NCBI RefSeq assembly: GCF_002860125.1
Contig: NZ_PGVA01000011.1
Coordinates: 1-64,000, forward strand
Reading direction: 5' to 3'
DNA length: 64,000 bases
Source of the DNA: Bacillus canaveralius
GTDB taxonomy: Bacteria > Bacillota > Bacilli > Bacillales > Cytobacillaceae
Shown: piece by piece, positions 7,448 through 18,402 of the stretch
How positions within the stretch are numbered: the stretch's first letter is position 1
How the letters are laid out: the number at the start of each line of letters is the position of its first letter
Made by a program: the position numbers and the translations under genes
Notes under the pieces: model-generated
Seen by the model: only the letters and a program-made list of their open reading frames with translations
The model's database searches: none
What the model was told of the DNA's origin: nothing

Positions 7448-8245
7448 TTATGATCGATATATGCTAAGCAGCACAGTGATAGCGAGAAGGAGAGCAATCA
7501 TCGCCGTATCAAGGCCTGTCCATCTTAGCTGCCGGTATCTCGTCCGTCCTTCACCGCCGTGGTAACCACGCGCTTCCATCGCTACTGCCAATTCTTCCGC
7601 CCGCTTGAACGAACTGACAAACAGCGGGATTAACAGCGGGACAATCGCCTTGATCCGGTCCTTGATTGGACCGCCTGTAAAATCGACTCCTCTTGCCGCT
7701 TGGGCTTTCATTATTTTATCTGTTTCCTGCATTAGAGTCGGAATAAACCGCAGGGAAATGGACATCATAAGTGCTAATTCATGAACCGGAAACTTTATCT
7801 TGTTTAGCGGGTTTAATAGGCTTTCCAATCCGTCGGTAATTTCGATTGGTGTTGTCGTCAGCGTCAGCAACGAGGTAATCAAAATCAGCAGGAAGAAACG
7901 CAATGAAATGAATACCCCCTGCCTTAAGCCTTCTTCATATATTTTAATTGGCCCAAGTTCAAACAGGAGCTGTCCTTCTTTTGTTAAAAAAACATGGAGC
8001 ATAAGCGTAAAAAGAACAAGCCAGAGAACAGGTTTTAACCCTCCATAAAGGAAGCGAACCGGTATTTTTGACATTGCGACCATAAAAACCGTATAGGCAG
8101 CAAGAATGGCGTAAGTTAAAAAATTATTGGCGATGAAAACAATACAGACAAACAAAAAGACAATCAATATTTTGGAGCGGGGATCCATGCGATGAATCGC
8201 AGATTCGGCAGGGACATAACGGCCGAAAATCATTTTTTCCATCAT
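7448..8245 (-). CDS. ecfT: EcfT, transmembrane component of the energy-coupling factor transporter
   Basis: A 265-residue membrane protein that couples the two ATPases to interchangeable S components for vitamin and metal uptake. Several hydrophobic segments are visible (IVFLFVCIVFIANN, VLWLVLFTLMLHV, FLLILITSLLTL), and the two Ala-Arg-Gly coupling motifs are present in KAQAARGVDF and AMEARGYHGG. The start at 8245 ([10 protein letters not shown]) has GGGGGAG 8 bases upstream and overlaps the ecfA2 stop by four bases (ATGA), so translation is probably coupled. Confidence 0.95.
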   Translation of the reverse strand: MMEKMIFGRYVPAESAIHRMDPRSKILIVFLFVCIVFIANNFLTYAILAAYTVFMVAMSKIPVRFLYGGLKPVLWLVLFTLMLHVFLTKEGQLLFELGPIKIYEEGLRQGVFISLRFFLLILITSLLTLTTTPIEITDGLESLLNPLNKIKFPVHELALMMSISLRFIPTLMQETDKIMKAQAARGVDFTGGPIKDRIKAIVPLLIPLFVSSFKRAEELAVAMEARGYHGGEGRTRYRQLRWTGLDTAMIALLLAITVLLSIYRS

Positions 8246-9111
8246 TTCGGTGTCTCCCCCTTCCAAAAATGCGCAATCTCATCCGTTAATTGCTCCATTG
8301 AAAGGTATGTTTTAGCAAATTTCATCTGGAAAACTTCTTCTATTTTATGCTGAAACCGGACCACTTCCGGAACATCAAGGCCAAGATTAATCAGTTCAGC
8401 AGGGTTCGAGAAAATCGTTTCCGGCGTCCCCTTTTTGAATACTTTCCCGTCGTTCATAATCACAATTTCGTCAGCATAGCGTGCGGCATCTTCCATGCTG
8501 TGAGTGACTAGTATCGTTGTCAGGCCTCTTTCCTGATGCAGCCTGTAAAACATCTCCATAATTTCTCTTCGTCCTCGCGGATCCAGTCCGGCCGTCGGTT
8601 CGTCGAGAACAATGACTTCGGGGTCCATCGCTAAAACTCCGGCAATCGCGACTCGCCTCATCTGCCCGCCTGATAGGTCAAATGGCGACTTTTCGAGGAT
8701 ATCCTCCGACAGCCCCACCTGTTTAATCGTTTCGCGGGCCCGCTTTTTTGCCTCATGTTCCGGCACGCCAAAGTTCAATGGCCCGAAGCAGATATCCTTT
8801 TCGACCGTTTCCTCAAACAGTTGATGCTCGGGGAATTGAAAGACAATGCCTACCTTCTGGCGAATCGGGCGCAGATTTTTTTCTTTTTTATCAGCTGTAA
8901 TTTCCCTATCCCCGATTAAGACTTTCCCTTTTGTCGGTTTTAACAGGGCATTTAAATGTTGGAGGATTGTCGATTTCCCTGAGCCTGTATGGCCAATGAT
9001 CGCCATATATAAGCCTGAAGGGATATCCAGGTTGACATCCTTGATCGCCAGCCGCTCAAAAGGGGTATTTGCCTGGTATGAGTATTCTACTTGCTGTAGC
9101 GAGATGTCCAT
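8242..9111 (-). CDS. ecfA2: EcfA2, energy-coupling factor ATPase
   Basis: A 289-residue ABC ATPase that pairs with EcfA1. Walker [10 protein letters not shown] is at 40-48, the Q-loop in [11 protein letters not shown], the signature LSGGQMRR, Walker [14 protein letters not shown] and the switch His in LVTHSMED. The LSGGQMRR form and the longer C-terminus fit the A2 paralogue. Its start lies 25 bases inside the end of ecfA1, and its stop overlaps the ecfT start. Confidence 0.95.
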   Translation of the reverse strand: MDISLQQVEYSYQANTPFERLAIKDVNLDIPSGLYMAIIGHTGSGKSTILQHLNALLKPTKGKVLIGDREITADKKEKNLRPIRQKVGIVFQFPEHQLFEETVEKDICFGPLNFGVPEHEAKKRARETIKQVGLSEDILEKSPFDLSGGQMRRVAIAGVLAMDPEVIVLDEPTAGLDPRGRREIMEMFYRLHQERGLTTILVTHSMEDAARYADEIVIMNDGKVFKKGTPETIFSNPAELINLGLDVPEVVRFQHKIEEVFQMKFAKTYLSMEQLTDEIAHFWKGETPK

Positions 9112-9926
9112 AGCTCAGTCACCAACTCTTCTTCGGATAGAAATTGTTTCGGCACAGGAATACCCTTATTCCGCAATGCTTTGCTGACCTTCACCGGAAA
9201 TGGAATATCAAGGCCAAGATCGATTAATTCCTCGTCAAGTTCAAATATATCTTCAGGTGTGCCTTCCCGATGTATTTGTCCTTTGTTCATTACTAAAATC
9301 CGGTCTGCTTTTGCGGCTTCTTCAAGATCATGGGTAATTGAAATAACGGTCAAATGCTTTTCGTTTTTCAATTGTCGCACAGTATTCAATACTTCTTCCC
9401 GTCCGCGCGGATCAAGCATTGAGGTTGCTTCATCGAGAAGAATAATCGCCGGCCGCAGTGCCAGGATTCCGGCAATCGCAACGCGTTGTTTTTGTCCCCC
9501 CGACAGATGGTGCGGCTCTTGATCAAGAAATGGTGCCATCTTGACTCTTTCTAATGCTTCTTGAACACGTTTAACCATCACATCTCTTTCGATCCCATGG
9601 TTTTCTAAACCAAAAGCCACATCATCCTGAACTGTTGTTCCAACAAATTGATTATCAGGATTCTGGAAAACCATTCCAAGCTGTTTACGGATGTCCCAGA
9701 CTGTTTCCTCAGTGAGCTCCATGCCACAAACTTCAATCGTTCCTTGTTTCGGGAATTGAAGTCCGTTCAACAGCTTTGCCAGCGTTGATTTTCCAGAGCC
9801 GTTATGCCCGACAATCGCCAGCCATTCACCTTCAAATAATGTAAATGAGACATCGTTAAGTGCCAATTCCTGTTGCCCTTCATATTGGAAAGATACATTT
9901 TCCAACACAATCAGCGGCTTTTCCAT
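9087..9926 (-). CDS. ecfA1: EcfA1, energy-coupling factor ATPase
   Basis: A 279-residue ABC ATPase and first gene of the ecf operon. Walker A is GHNGSGKST, the Q-loop [11 protein letters not shown], the signature LSGGQKQR, Walker [14 protein letters not shown] and the switch His in SITHDLEE. The start at 9926 is set by AGAGGAGGAG 5 to 8 bases upstream; an in-frame ATG at 9944 lies before that SD and is rejected. No S component is encoded nearby, so this is a shared module. The gene is preceded by a long non-coding stretch with strong folds. Confidence 0.95.
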   Translation of the reverse strand: MEKPLIVLENVSFQYEGQQELALNDVSFTLFEGEWLAIVGHNGSGKSTLAKLLNGLQFPKQGTIEVCGMELTEETVWDIRKQLGMVFQNPDNQFVGTTVQDDVAFGLENHGIERDVMVKRVQEALERVKMAPFLDQEPHHLSGGQKQRVAIAGILALRPAIILLDEATSMLDPRGREEVLNTVRQLKNEKHLTVISITHDLEEAAKADRILVMNKGQIHREGTPEDIFELDEELIDLGLDIPFPVKVSKALRNKGIPVPKQFLSEEELVTELWTSRYSK

Positions 9927-10005
9927 CACTGCTCCTCCTCTCATCTCCGAAAAGCTTCACTCATCTCTTTTTGCTTAAACAATCGGAACAAATTGCTGAA
10001 AATAT

Positions 10006-10283
10006 AAAAAAAGCCTGCACCTCTCCCCGGGCGAAAAGACTTTTCGCGTTGGCCACGATATTCCAAAAGGAATAGGGGGAGGTGCATGAGCTAGACGAGA
10101 CAGGACAGCAATAGGAACAAGCGGGTTTTAGCTTGTGTCCGCAGGTTTTCAGCTTGTTTCCAAACAAAACTTGCTTGCAGAATGCATTTCGCCTTCAGTA
10201 TAAAGGCGGCATATGACATTTACATCCGGTATAGCTTTACTTGCGCATCTGATATGCCTGAAAGCCCGGCCTAAATGTCACTC
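10006..10283 (-). ncRNA. Candidate structured RNA upstream of ecfA1
   Basis: No credible gene lies between ecfA1 and rplQ. On the minus strand four folds follow each other. A is a long hairpin (10272-10280 with 10214-10222, then CCGG/CCGG, GCTTT/AAAGC and GCAT/ATGC). B is CGCCTT/AAGGCG (10190-10208). C is a stem of GGAACAAGC with GCTTGTTTCC (10114-10122, 10152-10161). D is a three-way junction: a base stem TGCACCTC/GAGGTGCA plus CCCC/GGGG, with a 7-base and a 6-base inner hairpin. D is followed by GGC and seven T, so it can end transcription. A TATAAT at 10290-10295 could start the RNA, though its -35 is poor. I match it to no RNA family I know. Confidence 0.45.
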
Positions 10284-10390
10284 CTGCTCATTATAACGCT
10301 CTATTTTGGCTTTGCTGGAGATTTTTATAAGAAAAGCATAAGCTTCTTTGGAACTAACACCAGCTTATTCCTGTGCTTTTCTAATTTTTA

Positions 10391-10435
10391 AAAAAAGGGC
10401 ATAGAACAAGTTCTTTAAAACTGTCCGCCGCCCTT
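10391..10435 (-). terminator. Terminator of the S10-spc-alpha ribosomal supercluster
   Basis: After the rplQ stop the minus strand shows AAGGGC/GCCCTT (10430-10435 with 10395-10400) enclosing an AGAAC/GTTCT hairpin, then a T run. It ends the long ribosomal-protein transcript. Confidence 0.75.
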
Positions 10436-10450
10436 GTTAAATGTGCAATA

Positions 10451-10855
<405 letters not shown>

Positions 10856-10895
10856 CTAACAGCAAAAATGCCTAGTTAAACACATTGTTAACTAG

Positions 10896-11840
10896 TCAGT
10901 CATCTTTACGCAAGCCTAGTCCAAGCTCTTCTAGTTTGTGCTTTACTTCTTCAAGAGATTTGCGTCCTAAATTACGTACTTTCATCATATCTTCTTCCGT
11001 TTTGTTGGCTAATTCCTGAACGGTATTGATGCCGGCACGCTTTAAGCAATTATATGAACGAACCGAAAGATCAAGCTCCTCAATGGTCATTTCCAGAACT
11101 TTTTCTTTTTGGTCTTCTTCTTTTTCAACCATAATCTCAGCATTTTGTGCTTCGTCAGTTAAACCAACAAAGATGTTTAAATGCTCGGTCAAAATTTTCG
11201 CCCCAAGAGCAATCGCCTCTTTGGGACCTGTGCTTCCATCTGTCCAAACATCAAATGTCAACTTATCATAGTTTGTCATTTGGCCAACACGTGTATTTTC
11301 CACCTGATATTGAACGCGTGAAACTGGTGTATAGATAGAGTCAATAGGAATAACGCCGATAGGCTGATCTTCTCTCTTGTTCTGATCAGCTGGGGTATAA
11401 CCACGGCCTCTTCTAGCCGTTAAACGCATGCGCAGGTGACCGTTCGATCCAAGGGTAGCAATGTGAAGATCAGGATTCAGAATCTCAATATCACTGTCAT
11501 GCGTAATCTCAGCTGCAGTTACATTTCCCTCGCCCTGAACGTCGATCTCAAGCGTCTTTTCTTCATCAGAATAGATTTTCAGTGCTAGTTTTTTAATGTT
11601 TAGTATGATAGATGTAACATCTTCCACGACGCCTTCAATTGTTGAAAATTCATGTAGCACTCCATCGATTTGAATCGATGTGACAGCGGCACCCGGGAGT
11701 GAGGATAATAGGATACGACGTAAGGAGTTACCCAAAGTTGTACCATATCCACGCTCAAGTGGTTCCACAACGAACTTCCCGTACTTGGCATCATCGTTGA
11801 TCTCAACCGTTTCGATTTTTGGTTTTTCTATTTCGATCAT
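10896..11840 (-). CDS. rpoA: RNA polymerase subunit alpha
   Basis: 314 residues, the usual Bacillus length. The N-terminal domain (residues 1 to about 230) dimerises and scaffolds beta and beta-prime. A flexible linker follows, then a C-terminal domain (about 245-314) with the [19 protein letters not shown] helix region that contacts UP elements and activators. ATG 11840 has GAAGGAGGG 10 bases upstream. A 177-base gap with a terminator-like hairpin separates it from rpsK, unlike the tight spacing elsewhere in the cluster. Confidence 0.98.
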   Translation of the reverse strand: MIEIEKPKIETVEINDDAKYGKFVVEPLERGYGTTLGNSLRRILLSSLPGAAVTSIQIDGVLHEFSTIEGVVEDVTSIILNIKKLALKIYSDEEKTLEIDVQGEGNVTAAEITHDSDIEILNPDLHIATLGSNGHLRMRLTARRGRGYTPADQNKREDQPIGVIPIDSIYTPVSRVQYQVENTRVGQMTNYDKLTFDVWTDGSTGPKEAIALGAKILTEHLNIFVGLTDEAQNAEIMVEKEEDQKEKVLEMTIEELDLSVRSYNCLKRAGINTVQELANKTEEDMMKVRNLGRKSLEEVKHKLEELGLGLRKDD

Positions 11841-11961
11841 CAAATATATACCCTCCTTCAAAACGTCGGAACCCCGGCTGGATTTTCCCTACCGAAACTT
11901 CCCCCATGTCTACGTTCCCGTTTGTGCACAACAACTGGAGTTAATGTTTCTGTACGAACAT

Positions 11962-12001
11962 AAAAAAATTGTATCATATCCCATTATAGACAGGGATACA
12001 A
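11962..12001 (-). terminator. Terminator-like hairpin in the rpoA leader
   Basis: Minus strand: TTGTATC (11995-12001) pairs with GATACAA (11969-11975), with an alternative inner TATCCC/GGGATA pair, and seven T (11962-11968) follow. A TATAAT lies inside the loop. It could attenuate rpsK-to-rpoA read-through or mark an rpoA promoter. This is predicted only. Confidence 0.4.
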
Positions 12002-12017
12002 AATCTATACAGAAAAA

Positions 12018-12428
<411 letters not shown>

Positions 12429-12794
12429 TTATTTCTTCTTGTTCGCTACAGTCTTACGAGGACCTTTACGCGTACGAGCATTGTTTTTCGTATTTTGTCC
12501 GCGAACGGGCAAACCACGGCGGTGACGTAACCCACGATAGCTTCCAATTTCCATTAAACGCTTAATATTAAGGGAAACTTCACGGCGAAGGTCACCTTCT
12601 ACCTTTAATTTATCAATATTTTCACGGATTTTATTTAACTCTTCTTCCGTTAAGTCACGAACACGAGTGTCTTCAGAAACACCAGCTTCAGCTAAAACCT
12701 TTTGTGCAGTGTTTTTACCGATACCAAAAATGTAAGTTAAAGAGATAACTACACGCTTTTCACGTGGGATATCCACTCCAGCAATACGTGCCAT
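12429..12794 (-). CDS. rpsM: Ribosomal protein S13
   Basis: A 121-residue protein of the 30S head, contacting L5 and P-site tRNA. It starts [20 protein letters not shown] and has the helix-turn motif [16 protein letters not shown] and the basic tail [17 protein letters not shown]. The SD is GGAGGTG. It lies 23 bases after rpmJ. Confidence 0.98.
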   Translation of the reverse strand: MARIAGVDIPREKRVVISLTYIFGIGKNTAQKVLAEAGVSEDTRVRDLTEEELNKIRENIDKLKVEGDLRREVSLNIKRLMEIGSYRGLRHRRGLPVRGQNTKNNARTRKGPRKTVANKKK

Positions 12795-12817
12795 CTATAC
12801 AAGCACCTCCTTCTATA

Positions 12818-12967
<150 letters not shown>

Positions 12968-13186
12968 TTATTTAAAGCGGTACGTAATTCTTCCGCGTGT
13001 TAAGTCATATGGAGAAAGCTCAACAGTTACTTTATCACCCGGTAAAATACGAATAAAGTGCATGCGGATTTTGCCCGAGACATGAGCCAACACAGTATGA
13101 CCATTTTCTAATTCTACCTTAAACATGGCATTAGGCAAAGTTTCAATAACGGTGCCTTCTACTTCGATTACATCATCTTTAGCCAT
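12968..13186 (-). CDS. infA: Translation initiation factor IF-1
   Basis: A 72-residue OB-fold protein that binds the 30S A site during initiation. It starts [20 protein letters not shown] and ends RGRITYRFK, full length. The ATG at 13186 has AGGGAGACG upstream. In front of it is a 310-base non-coding leader with its own probable promoter and two hairpins. Downstream it is followed closely by rpmJ. Confidence 0.98.
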   Translation of the reverse strand: MAKDDVIEVEGTVIETLPNAMFKVELENGHTVLAHVSGKIRMHFIRILPGDKVTVELSPYDLTRGRITYRFK

Positions 13187-13343
13187 CGAACTCGTCTCCC
13201 TTCTTCTTTCAACACGTATTCTTCCAAAAGTTTTGCAGAGCAACGCGTGGTTTTCATCTTTTACAGCCTGCAGCTTCCTGCTGTGAATATATTTGGTGAT
13301 GCACAATTTTTTAGCAGAAAATGGTTGTGATCCTCATTTTGCT

Positions 13344-13369
13344 TCAGCATAAATGATAGCTTATGCTGA
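13344..13369 (-). other. Hairpin in the infA leader
   Basis: A perfect 9-base stem, TCAGCATAA with TTATGCTGA (13361-13369 with 13344-13352), and an 8-base loop. No T run follows, so it is not a simple terminator. A second smaller hairpin (GCAG/CTGC) lies near 13262-13283. Otherwise 13187-13496 holds no gene that I can see. Confidence 0.5.
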
Positions 13370-13409
13370 GATGAATAAATCGTTCAACCTTTCATTTTCC
13401 AACCTTATA

Positions 13410-13418
13410 ATTATAGCA
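13410..13418 (-). promoter_or_regulatory. Possible extended -10 promoter of infA
   Basis: Minus strand TGCTATAAT: a perfect -10 (13410-13415) with an extended TG. No clear -35 is present. It lies about 225 bases before infA and about 80 bases after the map stop. Confidence 0.45.
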
Positions 13419-13496
13419 TATTGAATGATTATACGCCCGCATTTTTATCGGAATTCTATCCAAAACTGCGAATCGCACATTTCCAGGCAATTGGAT

Positions 13497-14242
13497 CTAG
13501 ACTTTTGTTAAAATCTCATAGCCAGCTTCAGTAATCGCAATCGTATGCTCAAAATGTGCACACATCTTTCCATCTACTGTAACCACTGTCCAATCGTCCG
13601 CTAATGTCTTTACATATCGACTGCCTGCATTCACCATCGGCTCAACAGCAAGTACCATGCCAGGCCGTAAGCGCGGTCCTTTATTCGGCGGACCGTAATG
13701 AGGAATTTGCGGGTCCTCATGTAAGTCTTGCCCGATTCCGTGACCGACATACTCACGCACAATGGAAAAACCGTTTGTTTCAGCATGCGTTTGGATCGCA
13801 TGGGAGATGTTTGATAGACGTTCGCCTGGTTTAGCTTCCTTCAGACCTTCATAGAGAGAAGCTTCGGTTACGTCCAATAGACGCACCGTTTCTTCATCTA
13901 TTTTTCCAACAGGGTAGGTCCAGGCTGAGTCACCATGATACCCGTTAAACTTCGCACCGATATCAATGCTGATTATGTCGCCCTCGTTGAGGACACGGCT
14001 ACCTGGTATCCCGTGAACAAGCTCATTATTAACAGAAGTGCAAATACTGCCACTAAATCCGTTGTACCCTTTAAAAGAAGGATAAGCATTAGACGCACGG
14101 ATAAACCGGTCGGCAATTGCATCCAACTCTTTCGTTGTTACGCCGGGAACAATATATTTTTTCAGTTCCTGGTGGGTTAGTGCCACTATCCGTCCAGCTT
14201 CCTTCATGATCTCTATTTCACGGGGAGTTTTACAAATAATCA

Positions 14243-14243
<1 letters not shown>
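13497..14243 (-). CDS. map: Methionine aminopeptidase, type I
   Basis: A 248-residue enzyme that removes the initiator Met from nascent proteins. The catalytic His77 (in LVHGIP) and the dimetal ligands Asp94, Asp105, His168, Glu201 and Glu232 are all in place. The start ATG shares a base with the adk stop (TAATG), so the two are translationally coupled. It follows secY-adk, the usual spc-operon arrangement. Confidence 0.97.
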
Positions 14244-14911
<668 letters not shown>

Positions 14912-14949
14912 CTAATAGGCTTTAGGGAACAAAAGTCCCCAAAACCAAA

Positions 14950-16245
14950 TTATTTAATAAAGCCTTTGTAATGGCGCTTTACAAGCTGAGCTTCAAGCTG
15001 CTTCATCGTCTCTAAGGCAACCCCTACAACGATAAGCAAGCTCGTTCCACCAATTTGAGCAGATTGAGGCAGTCCGGCAAATTGGGTAAAGAATACCGGC
15101 AGAACAGCAATAAGCGCTAGGAAAATCGAACCGACTAATGTCAACCGATATAAAACCCCGGTCAAGTACTCTTGAGTGCTTTTTCCAGGACGTATTCCAG
15201 GAATATAACCGCCTTGCTTTTTAAGGTTTTCAGCAACCTGCTCAGGATTCACCTGTATGAAGGCATAAAAATATGCAAAGGCGATAATCAATGCCACATA
15301 TAGGCTCATCCCGATCGGACTTGTGTAATCAAACGTATCTTGGATCCATCTGGTTACATCATTCGAGCCGAAAAACGAAGAAATCGTCGGCGGAGTAACA
15401 ACAAAAGAGACCGCGAAAATGACCGGGATAACGCCCGCTGCATTTACTTTTAACGGTAGATGCGTTGATTGGCCACCTGTCTGACGGCCTGCCGCTGCCA
15501 TCCTTTTCGCATACTGAATCGGGATTTTACGCAATGCTTGTTGAATAAAAATCGTTCCAACAATAATCGCGATGACAGCAAGAACAATCAACAATGCGGT
15601 CACAATCCGAAGAAATAATTCTTCGCCTGCATTCTCAAACTGCTGCGCGTAAATTTGATTGACCGCTGTCGGAATTCCGGCAACAATACCTGCAAAAATG
15701 ATAATTGAAATGCCGTTGCCGACACCTTTTGCTGTGATTTGTTCGCCGAGCCACATTAAGAATGCAGTACCAGCGGTAAGAACAATCGCAATCAGCAGAT
15801 AAGTTGTCACGCCGGGGTTTTCAATTAACAAGCCGTTAGCCATCGTATTGAAACCATAAGACATACCAACAGCCTGGATTAAACCAAGCACAATCGTAAA
15901 ATAGCGGGTAAACTGGGCTAATTTACGGCGTCCAACCTCCCCTTGCTTTGACCATTCCGTAAACTTGGGCACGACATCCATCTGTAAAAGCTGAACGATA
16001 ATCGAGGCTGTAATATACGGCATGATTCCCATCGCAAGAATTGAGAAGTTAAATAACGCTCCGCCTCCAAATGTGTTTAGCACGCCAAAAACATTAAGTT
16101 CATCTTGTGCTTTTAAAATATCAGCATTCACATTCGGTACAGGTATAAATGCACCGATGCGAAAAACAATCAACATTAAAAGGGTGAATATGATCTTTCG
16201 TCTTATTTCACCCACGCGCATAAAATTGGAGATTGTCTGAAACAT
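14950..16245 (-). CDS. secY: Protein translocase subunit SecY
   Basis: 431 residues with about ten transmembrane segments, the channel of the Sec translocon in the cytoplasmic membrane. Family landmarks are the N-terminal KIIFTLLMLIVFRIGAFIPVP, GIMPYITASIIVQLL and the cytoplasmic loops used by SecA and ribosomes (RMAAAGRQTGGQ). It overlaps the rplO stop by one base, so it is coupled to L15. Confidence 0.98.
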   Translation of the reverse strand: MFQTISNFMRVGEIRRKIIFTLLMLIVFRIGAFIPVPNVNADILKAQDELNVFGVLNTFGGGALFNFSILAMGIMPYITASIIVQLLQMDVVPKFTEWSKQGEVGRRKLAQFTRYFTIVLGLIQAVGMSYGFNTMANGLLIENPGVTTYLLIAIVLTAGTAFLMWLGEQITAKGVGNGISIIIFAGIVAGIPTAVNQIYAQQFENAGEELFLRIVTALLIVLAVIAIIVGTIFIQQALRKIPIQYAKRMAAAGRQTGGQSTHLPLKVNAAGVIPVIFAVSFVVTPPTISSFFGSNDVTRWIQDTFDYTSPIGMSLYVALIIAFAYFYAFIQVNPEQVAENLKKQGGYIPGIRPGKSTQEYLTGVLYRLTLVGSIFLALIAVLPVFFTQFAGLPQSAQIGGTSLLIVVGVALETMKQLEAQLVKRHYKGFIK

Positions 16246-16685
16246 TAGATCACCTCAGTTTGACCGCCGGCAGCTTCAATCGCTTCCTTAGCAGCAGAGG
16301 AGAATTTATGAGCTTTAACTGTAAGCTTTTTCTCAACATTTCCTTTTGCAAGAATCTTAATTCCTGCTTTCTCGTTGCTTACTACACCTGTTTCGATCAG
16401 AAGTTCTGGAGTAACTTCAGTACCGTCTTCAAAGCGGTTAAGCGTCTCAAGGTTCACGACTGCATATTCTGTACGGTGGATATTCGTGAATCCACGTTTA
16501 GGCAAGCGTTGGAAAAGAGGTGTTTGACCACCCTCAAAGCCGGGACGAACACCGCCGCCGGAACGGGCGTTTTGACCTTTATGACCTCTACCGGCAGTTT
16601 TGCCGTTACCAGAACCAATACCGCGACCTTTACGTTTACGTTCTTGACGAGAACCTTCTGCAGGGTTTAATTCATGAAGTTTCAT
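16245..16685 (-). CDS. rplO: Ribosomal protein L15
   Basis: 146 residues. It starts [13 protein letters not shown] and has the Gly-rich [19 protein letters not shown] that threads into 23S rRNA. The SD is AGGAGGTGCC. It lies between rpmD and secY. Confidence 0.98.
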   Translation of the reverse strand: MKLHELNPAEGSRQERKRKGRGIGSGNGKTAGRGHKGQNARSGGGVRPGFEGGQTPLFQRLPKRGFTNIHRTEYAVVNLETLNRFEDGTEVTPELLIETGVVSNEKAGIKILAKGNVEKKLTVKAHKFSSAAKEAIEAAGGQTEVI

Positions 16686-16719
16686 TGTTTGGCACCTCCT
16701 TATTCAAAGAAGAATGGAT

Positions 16720-16902
16720 TTATTGTTCTTTAACCGTCACAAGGTGAGCAACTTTATTGATCATGCCGCGGATAGCGGCGTTATCTTGCTGCTCAACTGT
16801 TTGGTGCATTTTCCGTAATCCTAAAGCTTTAACTGTTTCGCGTTGGTCCTGCGGGCGACCAATCACGCTGCGAGTGAGGGTAATTTGCAATTTGTTAGCC
16901 AT
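16720..16902 (-). CDS. rpmD: Ribosomal protein L30
   Basis: 60 residues, full length. [20 protein letters not shown] and the [10 protein letters not shown] helix are diagnostic. It follows rpsE by 13 bases with GGAGGGAAACC as SD. Confidence 0.98.
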   Translation of the reverse strand: MANKLQITLTRSVIGRPQDQRETVKALGLRKMHQTVEQQDNAAIRGMINKVAHLVTVKEQ

Positions 16903-16915
16903 TTGGTTTCCCTCC

Positions 16916-17416
16916 TTATCCTAACAGTTCTTCTACTGATTTACCACGCAGCTTCGCTACGTCTTCAGCACGTTTTAATTGTTTTAATCCGTCAATCGTT
17001 GCACGAACCATGTTGATTGGAGTGTTAGTTCCTAATGATTTGGATAGGATATCAGCTACACCAGCTAATTCAAGTACCGCACGAACCGGACCACCAGCGA
17101 TGATTCCTGTACCGGCAGAAGCAGGTTTGATCAGGATTTCACCAGCGCCAAAGCGGCCGATTACAAGGTGAGGAGTAGTTCCTCCAACCATAGGCACTTC
17201 GATTAAGTTTTTCTTAGCATCTTCAATTGCCTTGCGAATAGCATCTGGCACTTCTTGCGCTTTACCAGTTCCGAACCCAACGTGACCGTTTTTGTCGCCA
17301 ACTACTACAAGAGCAGAGAAACGGAAACGACGTCCGCCTTTAACAACTTTCGCTACACGATTAACTGTAACTACGCGCTCTTCAAGTTCAAGTTTGTTTG
17401 GATCAATACGACGCAT
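16916..17416 (-). CDS. rpsE: Ribosomal protein S5
   Basis: 166 residues. The N-terminal double-stranded-RNA-binding-like domain contains [20 protein letters not shown]; the second domain includes the GTGIIAGG loop. Mutations in the early loop give spectinomycin resistance in other bacteria; here it reads as wild type. It is spaced 23 bases from rplR. Confidence 0.98.
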   Translation of the reverse strand: MRRIDPNKLELEERVVTVNRVAKVVKGGRRFRFSALVVVGDKNGHVGFGTGKAQEVPDAIRKAIEDAKKNLIEVPMVGGTTPHLVIGRFGAGEILIKPASAGTGIIAGGPVRAVLELAGVADILSKSLGTNTPINMVRATIDGLKQLKRAEDVAKLRGKSVEELLG

Positions 17417-17439
17417 CTTTTTGTGTCCCTCCTTTGTTA

Positions 17440-17802
17440 TTAAAATTCTAAGCCGTTTTCGCGGGCTGCATCTGCCAATGCCTGAACACGTCCATGGTAC
17501 AGATAGCCTCCACGATCAAATACTACAGATTTAACGCCTTTTTCCACTGCACGTTTTGCAATTAATTCTCCGACCTTTTGAGCAGCTTCAACATTAGCGG
17601 TAGTCTCTAAAGAAACTTCTTTGTCCATTGTAGAGGCACTTGCTAAAGTAACTCCATTAACATCGTCAATTAGTTGCGCATAAATGTGTTTATTTGAACG
17701 GAACACATTTAAACGAGGACGAGCTTCAGTACCGCTAAGCTTTGAACGGACACGAGCATGTCTTTTCAAGCGAACGGCGTTTTTATCAAGCTTCGTAATC
17801 AT
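17440..17802 (-). CDS. rplR: Ribosomal protein L18
   Basis: 120 residues, binds 5S rRNA. It starts [19 protein letters not shown] at 17802 and ends in ARENGLEF. The frame is open three codons further, but the SD GAAAGGAGTGACGTTA fits the start used here. Confidence 0.97.
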   Translation of the reverse strand: MITKLDKNAVRLKRHARVRSKLSGTEARPRLNVFRSNKHIYAQLIDDVNGVTLASASTMDKEVSLETTANVEAAQKVGELIAKRAVEKGVKSVVFDRGGYLYHGRVQALADAARENGLEF

Positions 17803-17834
17803 TAACGTCACTCCTTTCGTTTACCTATGCGGCA

Positions 17835-18371
17835 TTACTTACCAGTTTTACCTTCTTTACGACGCACATATTCGCCTTCATAACGAATTCCTTTGCCTTT
17901 GTACGGCTCTGGAGGACGAACCTGGCGGATATTGGCAGCCAACGCACCAACGCGTTCTTTGTCAGTACCCTTAATTATGATTTTTGTATTTGCAGGAACA
18001 TCGATTTCAATGCCTTCTTCTGGTTCAATTTCAACCGGATGAGAATATCCTACGTTTAATACTAGTTTTTTACCTTGCTTTTGAGCACGATAACCAACAC
18101 CGATTAACTCAAGGTTTCTTTCGAAGCCTTTGGATACACCTTCCACCATATTTGCGATAACTGCGCGAGTAGTTCCGTGCAATGCGCGATGTTCTTTCAT
18201 ATCAGATGGACGAGAAATGTTGATTACATTCTCTTCGACTTTAATTTCAATCTCAGGATTAAAAGAGCGAGTAAGATCGCCTTTAGGACCCTTAACTGTC
18301 ACAGTGCCGTTATCAGCAGTGACTGTAACACCAGTTGGAATATCAATTGGTTTTTTACCTACGCGAGACAT
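17835..18371 (-). CDS. rplF: Ribosomal protein L6
   Basis: 178 residues with two repeated alpha/beta domains. It starts [15 protein letters not shown], and its C-terminal [22 protein letters not shown] contacts the sarcin-ricin region. The gap to rpsH is 31 bases, with a GGAGGTGCA SD. Confidence 0.98.
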   Translation of the reverse strand: MSRVGKKPIDIPTGVTVTADNGTVTVKGPKGDLTRSFNPEIEIKVEENVINISRPSDMKEHRALHGTTRAVIANMVEGVSKGFERNLELIGVGYRAQKQGKKLVLNVGYSHPVEIEPEEGIEIDVPANTKIIIKGTDKERVGALAANIRQVRPPEPYKGKGIRYEGEYVRRKEGKTGK

Positions 18372-18402
18372 TTATTGCACCTCCATTCTTTCAGAAACTG
18401 TA

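Noticed and set aside
9961-10167. 68-codon minus-strand frame rich in Cys upstream of ecfA1
   Set aside because: TTG start without an SD, no family resemblance, and it runs through the strong inverted repeats that fit an RNA fold better.
10006-10295. Known regulators (SRP RNA, RNase P RNA, tmRNA, 6S, TPP, cobalamin, preQ1 or T-box RNA)
   Set aside because: None of their hallmark sequences is present in the stretch, as far as I can judge by eye.
16233-16670. 145-codon plus-strand frame across rplO
   Set aside because: Antisense to a certain ribosomal-protein gene, with no SD and no family.
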